NCBI GenBank assembly: GCA_025504975.1 | Contig: JANUWI010000009.1 | Span: 744,001-808,000, forward strand | DNA: 64,000 nucleotides | Direction of reading: 5' to 3' | Source of the DNA: Plenodomus lindquistii | Taxonomy: Eukaryota; Ascomycota; Dothideomycetes; Pleosporales; Leptosphaeriaceae | Shown: piece after piece, positions 56,141 to 64,000 of the stretch | How positions within the stretch are numbered: the first letter of the stretch is position 1 | How the letters are laid out: each line of letters begins with the position of its first letter | Notes under the pieces: generated by a model | What the model saw: only the letters and a program-made list of their open reading frames with translations | Databases searched by the model: none | What the model was told of the DNA's origin: nothing | Program-made: the position numbers and the translations under genes

Positions 56141-57037
56141 TGTGAAGGCTAGTGTATGGTGTGTGTTCTTTGTGTCTAGACGTGTATGAATGCGGGGTAC
56201 TCCAAGCTTCGTTGACTTGTCGATTCCGTAATGGATTTCAGTAAACTCCTGCGGTAGATTAGATGGAGATTGGGGGCAAAGGCAACTACAGCAAGCTCAC
56301 CACTAAGTATTGCGGGTGATGCCGTCTTCAAGAGTCGTGTTTGCAGCAAGCAGAGGAGGGGCAATCGTGTAATGCACATTGGCCAGCCCCACCAAGCACT
56401 GCAAGCACCACGGCTGAAACGTAAAGCACGTTTCAGCTCAACTCTCATGCATTCGCCTGCATTCGCTTGCCCGGTCCGCTAGCAGATCATTGGGCATCTA
56501 GACCTTCGCCGCTTCCTTCACCTCGTCACACTTGCAGTAGCTGCGTATACCAAGATTCACCTGCATACTTTCTACTTCACAAAAGCTCTGTTCATAGGTA
56601 TATTCATCTTCACCGTACATACCCTCCAGTAAGCCGGCCGGATTAACGGGCCCGACACGCATGCAGACTTGCATGTCTGTACGTGGCACAGTCCGGATCA
56701 ATTCGGCTGTACTATATGGTCCACCGCCTGACGTCAAACGTCGCCTTGTTTGGCAGATCTGTCAATCCAGAGCATCTCAGTCCACAAGGCTGAGGTGGTC
56801 GGCCCATTTGTGGGTCTGATCTTCGGGCAAAGAACCTCCGTAAAAGGTACAGTAGTGTGGATGGCGACATGTAGAGTAGATTGCTTTTCATTTCATGCTC
56901 AAGAAATCATCCTACTACTTGGGAACACATATCTAACATTGCTTCAACCCAGTGCTATTAGGCCTCATTCCTGGTCCTGTGTCTCAAGCCTCATACTGTC
57001 CAAGTGAACAATGTCACATGCTCTGAGTCTTCACCGT
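56141..57037. other. Intergenic
   Basis: Epimerase promoter and 3' flank of RIF1. A 79-codon minus-strand frame at 56498-56737 reads somewhat like protein but has no ATG near its start or clear exon partner. Confidence 0.45.
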
Positions 57038-60000
57038 TCATTCCTTGGCCTTTGCATCAGGGCCCTCCTGACCTCTCAATCCCGCAATTAGAACTTGCCT
57101 CCTGATATCGAACAGTGTGTCATCAATTTCCCGCTCCTCGTCCCGCCCCAGTACAAGCTGTGGCGTGCTGAACAGGTAGTCTTTCAGACTCTTGAGTTGA
57201 TTAATGATACTGCGTGGCGTGAGAATCACACGTTCAGTGAAGGAACGGCTTGAAGTAGCAGTAGCTGGATGGCTCGTACGTTCCGGCGAAACTTCTTGTA
57301 TATGCTCGGGCCGTGCATCAGGACCGCTGACCTCCTCATCTTCCGGAGGACCAGCAGCAACAGAGATTGTTGGTGTTCCTCGAACAGACGACCCAAGCTC
57401 TGAAGAACGCTTCGGTGTGACTTGAACATGGCTCAGTCGCTTGGCCTGCGAGCTGTGAGGATCTTTTCTGTTCTTGATAGGCGATGGCGTTCTCTTTGCT
57501 TCGCTGACATCCTGGCTTTGGCTCCCACGGGCTCGTTTCGGAGCTGGCGTGTCTTCGACGAGGAAGTCTTGCGAATTTTCGACTTGACTGAGAAGTGACT
57601 GCGAACGACGTATCATACCAGGCTTGCGACCCGTGTCTGGGACAACAACGGGTGACTGTGATTCAGCACCACTCGTGGACTTTCGCTTCCGGCCTGCCTT
57701 CTTTGCCGGACGAGCGATATTTGGTTTCTTTGGTGACGCTACGGTAATGTTATCGAGCATCTCCTCATCTTCAGCTGGCTGTGCAGGTTCTGGTTCATCG
57801 GTTGGTATCCCAGCCTGCCTGTTCTTCTTCTTGGGACTTCGGCTGCGCTTCTTGCTGCTTGTAGATACAGCTGGGCTGGATGGAGCAGAATGTCTGGATG
57901 AGCGTCGGAGCTTCTCTGTCTTCGGGGTGCTTTTCGTAGGCGACTTGTTGAACGAATCATTCACGCGACTTATACTGCTAGTATCAAGCGCTGTGTCGTC
58001 GCCCTCCAAATCATCAACATCGTGCGACGGTTGGTGGGATGCGGCATCGACAAAGACGTTAGCCGACTCTGGAGCCAGCTCATCTGTCAGACCATTGTGG
58101 CTGGGGTCTTGCGCTTGCAGCTCTGCATCGATTTGCGCTGTTAGCTGCAGGTCGATGGTAGAGCTGGGCAATTTAGTGTCCTCGGGGTAGTCAACGTCGG
58201 AGGGCTGTGCTGCCTCGCGTTCGGCGGCAAGGAGCGCGTCTTCATCGATTGTCGTTCCCTCGTCGAACGACTGCAGACTGTTCGGCTGGCGGTAATTGAA
58301 GCTGGAACCCACGTGGACATCGGGTGCAGTTTGCTCTTCTACAATGGAACTAGGGACTTTATCGAAACGAGGGGGTGATGATCCCAGGTTGTCGTCCGCA
58401 GCAAAGTCAATAGTCCGCACAGCAGTTGGGGTCGCGGCATTAGTCGCATCGCTTTGGATATGCTGAGAGCTCTTGCGAGCATGTGGCGTAGGCGAAGATC
58501 CTAAGAACGCATCCATAGGACCCATAGCTGCGAGAGCTTTTCGAGGCGTAGTGCGAGACGGACGGCTCACATAGTCGTCCGCACTTGGAGCGTCGGAGTG
58601 GATTTCCATCGGAGACACGATGTCGTCGGGTAGTGGTGATCTTGCTCCCATGTTGGCGAACAAGCCCGTTGTCAACATTTGACGGTCTACCATGTCTCGT
58701 TGACGCTCAGTGAGCACTTGCGACTGTTGATCATCGAAAGGATTGGATGGTGAAGAAACGATGGCCTCAAATTTGATTTGTGAATCATCATGGCGCAATC
58801 GCACTTTCGGTGTGTTCCTTGTAGGCCTTCTTCTGGCGCTCCCGGGAGTGGGCACAGCCGGAGATTGAGACGTGGTCTTGCGTGCTGACTTCGATATCCT
58901 GAAAGGCGATTCCTTCACTCGAGGGCTTTTGAAAGTACTCTTGATGTCTTCGACACTGGTATCTGAATCGTAAAACGTAGGCGCCTCGTCCTGCTTTTTT
59001 GATTAGTGTCGTCAATGTCGAGACAAGATCGAAACTTACTGCGTCTTCCTTGGACGCTTCCAATGAGGGTAGCTCAAGCTCTACGGATTTTCGCAACCGC
59101 CGAAGAGCCTGCTCTAGGCTAGAGGGGTATCGCAAGCTTTCCTCCTTTCCAAATGTGTCGTTCCAAGTTGCAATTGAGATGTTGACGATACCTCGGCGCT
59201 TGCTCAAGAATCCGGAGGAGATTAAGGTTTCCAGATGCAGGAGAATCTGACTGTCCTTGCGTTTAAGCCTCTGAACGGCTGAGTTGACTTCTTGCCACAG
59301 ATTAATGACCTAAGATCAGTTAGCAAGCACACCGTGCATAGCAGCGTGAACCTACCTCGCGGTGCAGTGACTTCATCGACGGCTCTTTGCTCTGCATCTT
59401 TTGCTCGCGATCCTCGACCCATGTAGCGATGACTGATTGGGTTTTGCGTAAGTAAACGGCAAGGTTTGGTGACGAACAATGCTGGATGGAGGTACCCAAG
59501 GCAGCGAGGAAAGCTCCAGCAGGGTCAGCCCTGTCACGATTAAGGTCTCTATAAGCAGCAGTTCCAACAGTGATAATGGCGGTATAGAGATGATTATAGG
59601 GATCGAAGTCCGTCGAGCGTCCTGTGGCGGGTGAAGATGGCCATAGTGACTGGCGGTCGGTTTCTAAGACCCTGCGACTCATCTGCCTAGGAAGACTCTT
59701 AAGTAATAGCGTCAGAAATGGAAGGCATGATGTCTTGTCTACATCCAATGTGCGCTTGACCACACGCTCAGACACTGGCTCAATGACAGCCAGGATGACT
59801 GCACCATCCCCAGCCTCGCGCCGAACAGTGTTGATGAATGCTGAGAGGACTTCTTCACCTCGAGATGTGCCCGTGATGAACGCTGAGCCCAGACTAAGCA
59901 ACTCAACAATAAGTTCATACTCTCTGCCGAACGGCCGAGAACTTCGCTCGTTGGGATCGGTGCCAGACTCCTCAATCGATGCGTGGAGCATCTCTGTGAC

Positions 60001-62382
60001 TTGAACCCAAAAGTTCTCAGCCACTGTTGCCTGTAGTGTACCATCCACGGAAGACGCGCAATCGCGGAGCAATTCTAGTCGACCCAGACGGGTGTTTTGA
60101 GCATTATAGCAAGGCTCTAAGATGAGTCCCATTGCGCGGTTCCGCAGAGCATCGGATAGCTTGCCCTCAGACTGATTGAGCAGCAGGTCCGTAAAGTAGA
60201 GCAGAGGTGAAGTGCGCGCCGCTTGTTGTCTGCGATGTGTTGGCGTAGACGCAACTTCAAAGTCATTGGCATTGTTGCGCGTGAGGCTCTTGTCAGCAAA
60301 CTTCGAAGCTCCAAGTTTTTGAACGACTGTCTCAACCAGGAAGCAGAACTTCTTCGCCCACAAGTCCTCCTTTTGTTGCGGGACTGCCAGCTCGGCAGTA
60401 TGGCTATCCCAAACTCTTCGAAGCAGGTTCACAATGTGTGCAACGGCCTCCTTCGTTTCGCTAGTAGCCATGATCTCCTTGCTGCTTGCCTCGACCAGAG
60501 AATCCAGAACAGATAGCCACATGACCTTGACGGGCTCATTTTCTTGTTGGTCCTTGTCAGACCACGGCGTCACCTCCAGTAGTTCTTCCACAAACTTCAA
60601 GATTAGCGAAAGTGATTTACGAACCCACCTGGGATCGAGGAGGGGCAACTCAGTGCGCTGGGTCATGTATTGCGGTCGTAGGTCGAGAGCTCGGTGCTCG
60701 TTCCAGGGTTTTCGCGAACCATTTAAGAGGGCGGCTACCACTCGACACGCAGCAACAGGATGTTGTGTCGATGGTGATGATTTGATGAGGTTGACCCAGA
60801 AGTTGAAGACAAATTGCGTCCAAGACCAGTCCAGTTGCTCGAAGGATGCCGTCGGGGGTAATGCGTAGTATAGCAGAGTAAAGTATCCAGAAAATATCGC
60901 CTCTCGTTCGGCTTTCTTGATGAATGTGTGCTGTTGAATCTGCTGCAAGGGTATGCCAACGAACATGGGCGACCAGCTGGTCAAGGTGATTGGGGTCAAG
61001 TTGACCGCATAAATCAGGAAACCAAATGCAACGTTCGCGTGCACCTTGACTATCTCCTTTGAGCTCTTGAGACATTTCTCGAAAAGCTTTAGCCACTCCT
61101 TGAGCGCTAGAAACAACTGACTTTGGATAGAGTCGCGCATGAGTCCTGTAATGACTGCCCAAATTTGAGGCACTAACACGGCATATTCGCCAGTAAGCAT
61201 TCTGTCCAGCTCTTGGGTCATGACCTTGGCTAGATTGTCGCCGTCGCTTCTCGTACGGTTGAGAACGGTGAGTACAGACTTGGCGACATGATGGTCATGC
61301 CCTATGGACTTGGCTGCAGCCAGACAGGTGTCGAGGGCGCTCTGGTTGATGTCCTTTTGTGTTGCGACCAAGGCCTTGACGGTTAGTTTGAACCACCGCT
61401 CAGTGTGTCTGATCATGACGTCTGGGCGTTGCTGGATGAGCTTCCTGAATATACGGATTCTATAGGCCTGCACAGAGAAGCCGCTGACGCGTTCCTGGAT
61501 TGTGTCGAGCGCGTCCAGAATCTTCTCGACGCGTGCAACAGTCATGGTCTTGGGTCGAAAATTCTGCTGCATGCAGACAGCCAGATGTGTGTTGACAACG
61601 GCCTTGGGCATCGCACTGTCACTGGCAACGGTGATGATTCGGTCCACGATGAAAGAGCAGAAGTCGTCGTCCATGGCCGTCGTCAAGTCTGTGATGCGGA
61701 ACAGAGCCATGAGCAGCTTCAGGGCCTGGGAGATGAGCTGCGAGTCGAGTCCGTTGCCGGTGGGACTCTGGGCCTGTACATCTCGGCGGATGAACTGAGT
61801 CAACAGAGTCATCTTGCGCTTGAGTGCCTGGTCGTCTGGCATGTCGTCGTAAGCCTGCAGTGTCCTCTGCAGCGTGTGGTACGCGTCCAGCCTCGACGGG
61901 CGCTCAGCCGAGGCAAGCAGCTTCACTATTGACTCGAGCATCTCTGCAAATGTCTTGAACTTGTGGGCAGCGGCTCCTGCATCGGCGGGGGGAGGCGTGG
62001 GCGAGGCGTCCGAGGGCTTGAGGATCGACTTGAGCGGCAGCGACACGCGTGTCTGGGGGAGTGGGCGCAGGGGCGAGCTACGGGTCGGGGTCCAGTTCTT
62101 TGTGATATCTTTCTTGTTTGGGATGGCACATGTCTGCAGTTCAAAGTTGACCTTCTTCTGTCTGCTTGCAGAACTCGAGGGCACGCTGATGTCGGACGAG
62201 GGCGACTGCTCGGGTGTGCTCAGCACGGCTTTGGCTGCAGCGACGCGGGGCGGCAGAGGCTTCTGGCCAAAGGGGTCGTCGAGAAACTGCAGCGCCGCGT
62301 CGATGTCGTCGGCGTTGTCGTGGAGATCCTTGGGCGGCGTGGGAGGGCGAACAGACAAGGAATCAAACTTGGAAAACACCAT
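57038..62382 (-). CDS. RIF1: Telomere and replication-timing factor Rif1
   Basis: Exons 62382-59356, 59309-59040 and 58990-57038 (introns 46 and 49 nt, phase 0) give 1749 residues. The N-terminus carries two PP1-docking motifs, KVNF at 77-80 and SILK at 119-122. A long alpha-helical HEAT-like region follows (about 135-1080: FAEMLESIVKLLASAERPSR, WFKLTVKALVATQKDINQSA, WLKLFEKCLKSSKEIVKVHA), which is the conserved Rif1 N domain that binds DNA. The last 650 residues are disordered and Ser/Pro-rich with basic clusters (KKRSRSPKKKNRQ, KKAGRKRKST) and many CDK/DDK-type sites. Rif1 recruits PP1 to counter DDK at late origins and limits telomere lengthening and resection. The order KVNF then SILK is as in budding yeast. 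Confidence 0.9.
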
Positions 62383-63062
62383 GGCTATGCGGACGACCGA
62401 CTAAGGGGAACAAAGGACAAACAAGGGACCTCGCACTCGCATTGCTCGACGCGCATGTGTGGTAGGGTTTTTGCAGGGCGAGCGTTGAGGTTGCGACTAC
62501 CCCAGGCGCAGACAGCACGAAAGGCTGGCTGGCTGGCTGCATGTGCACGTTCGACGCGACGCGATCGCGCCGCCCGCGTAAAGTGCCTTGGCGCAGCAAC
62601 GGGCCCACCCTGACCAAGACGAACCTTTGACTGCACCCTGGCAAATGCTATTTGGATGAGGAAGACGCCCATCTAGCCGTGGATGTATATCATGCACGTT
62701 CACGTCACTTCTCTCGTGTCAAGACCAAGTGAACGTTGATATGGCACGTGTCCGAACACTGCATTGCTCAACGACACCCATCATAGGCTGGGCTCGCCTT
62801 CACGTCTTCGTAGAGCGTCCAGCAATATGATATGGAAGCATTCCTAGATGTCTTCATGTCCTCGATTCGCCGGGTGGTACAACGCGCCCTGCTCACCTCG
62901 TTATTCCCCAAAGTGGACCCTGCATACTCTGTGAAGATCCCCGGATCTGAGTGGGGCATGCATCTGAGCTTCATCCCGTCCCCAACCCACAACATGACAG
63001 TAGTTCAAGGTCGCGCCTGTTCGTGATCGTCCTTGTCTTGTCCTCGACACTTCTCGAGAATC
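62383..63062. other. Divergent promoter of RIF1 and RIC8
   Basis: 680 bases shared by two divergent genes. One CACGTG lies near 62743. No RNA gene or further coding sequence seen. Confidence 0.5.
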
Positions 63063-64000
63063 ATGCTGGCCCCACAGAAGACTGGAAAAGGTCCGTCCTG
63101 CTTCTCATCCAGCTTCTCTGTAGACCACAACAATAGCTAACACCCCTCAGCGAAGCTCCATCACGTCGCAAGCATCCTCGCCGACTTAAAGGCCGATCTC
63201 TCCGTCTCGAAACTCTCTACACAACGTGCGTCTCCGTGCAGCACGCCTAGTACCATCACACGCTCACCACTCGCACAGAACGAAAGCAGCTACTCGAACA
63301 GCTCAAGGTCTATGGTCGCTCGGTCGATGATGCAGATCCTATATTCACACAGGATGTATGGCATACAACTAGATTGATGGGTGGCTAGTAATGACCGGTA
63401 CAGGGCATAAGGACACTGGGACAATGCGCTTTCCAAGGGGAGACGACCGCAGCATCGCAGGAGGCTCTGCGGTGTCTAGCCAATGCTCTACTGCTGGTAC
63501 CGCGGACACGCCAAATATTGGTGGATCTCGGTCATGGACCGCGTGCAAGTGAGATGCTGGAGGTACGTCTCTCTGTTGGAATCCTGGCACCAACACCATT
63601 GCGTACTTACGTCCACTCAGAGCGATGCCATCGACAACGAGTTCCTCCTCGCCCGCATACTCTTCCTCACTACATACGACACAAGCCTCGACTATCCCCT
63701 TCTTGTGCAATCCCACGGCCTCGCGACCAACATCAACGCTGCAATCTCTCGTCATGCAGCCCGATACACCCTGAACCCTCGCCAACCATCCCAAGAACAC
63801 ACACAGCCCATGGACCTCATGGCCTTGTCCGAGACGCTCAAACTACTCTTCAACATCACCCACTTCCACCCCGACCTCATCTCCCACTTCACACCCTCAA
63901 TATCAAACCTATTCACCATCCTAGTCCAACGAGGCGTCACCAACCCACCCCTCGAAGCACCCACAAATTTCCTCATCAACGCGCTTCTCAATCTCGACCT
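63063..64000 (+). CDS. RIC8: Synembryn/Ric8, G-alpha exchange factor and chaperone (5' part)
   Basis: Exons 63063-63090, 63151-63225, 63279-63355, 63404-63562 and 63621 to beyond 64000. Introns are 60, 53, 48 and 58 nt, all in phase; the first has a weak donor GTCCGT but a good CTAAC branch. The product begins MLAPQKTGKAKLHHVASIL and reads into Ric8 armadillo-type repeats: LLEQLKVYGRSVDDADPIFT, EALRCLANALLLVP, DNEFLLARILFLTTYDTSLD, LSETLKLLFNITHFHPDL. About 186 residues are present and the C-terminal part lies outside. Ric8 folds and activates G-alpha subunits and is required for heterotrimeric G signalling, growth and virulence in several fungi. Confidence 0.9.

Noticed and set aside
56498..56737. 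A minus-strand frame that reads somewhat like protein
   Set aside because: It lacks an ATG at its head and I could not find an upstream exon with a donor; may be a remnant, but support is too thin.
61963..62613. Plus-strand open frame opposite the RIF1 start
   Set aside because: Antisense shadow of the Pro/Ser-rich RIF1 N-terminus; no independent evidence.
1..64000. CRISPR arrays, operons, prophage or bacterial insertion sequences
   Set aside because: The DNA is fungal nuclear sequence with spliceosomal introns; no direct-repeat/spacer pattern or IS ends were seen.

Overview
The window is nuclear DNA of a filamentous ascomycete, most likely a dothideomycete and plausibly Pleosporales. The evidence is short spliceosomal introns (46-80 nt, GT...AG, CTAAC-like branch points), densely packed genes on both strands, and fungal-only families (BYS1, a TRI12-type efflux pump, a homeobox/C2H2 factor, the RT-related rvt family). 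The taxon is an inference from gene content. Exons below were assembled by hand from splice signals and reading-frame continuity; every multi-exon model listed closes in frame unless stated.

Region 1 (1-11 kb): the 5' part of a membrane-anchored SDR enzyme; a long secreted BYS1 protein with a Y-A-P-P-rich tail and one in-frame TAG; a probable Sds3-like HDAC-complex subunit; a simple BYS1 protein; mitochondrial acetyl-CoA acetyltransferase; tRNA-Ser(UGA). Region 2 (11.7-21 kb): a five-exon homeobox plus C2H2 factor, a conserved unnamed protein, the spliceosomal factor Snu23/ZMAT2, and a C2H2 protein with a damaged third finger.

Region 3 (21.8-30.3 kb) is different in character. It holds an apparently broken gene, a cluster of GCGGCC repeats upstream of a 73-aa gene, two small secreted proteins (one visible only after splicing), and a degenerate satellite of about 178-bp period. 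It resembles a gene-poor, fast-evolving compartment.

Region 4 (30.3-44 kb): the tRNA thiolase NCS6/CTU1, a secreted GH31 alpha-glucosidase, a gamma-glutamyltranspeptidase, mitochondrial release factor 1, and a six-exon MFS efflux pump. Region 5 (44.7-64 kb): a single-exon reverse-transcriptase-related rvt gene whose catalytic aspartates look substituted, a Cep57/Ppc89-type spindle-pole-body protein, the kinase Iks1, glucose-6-phosphate 1-epimerase, RIF1 with both PP1-docking motifs, and the start of RIC8.

The most unusual items are the rvt gene with a degenerate active site, the nucleosome-length satellite beside NCS6, and the secreted-protein compartment around it. There is no sign of a secondary-metabolite cluster, CRISPR array or intact transposon.
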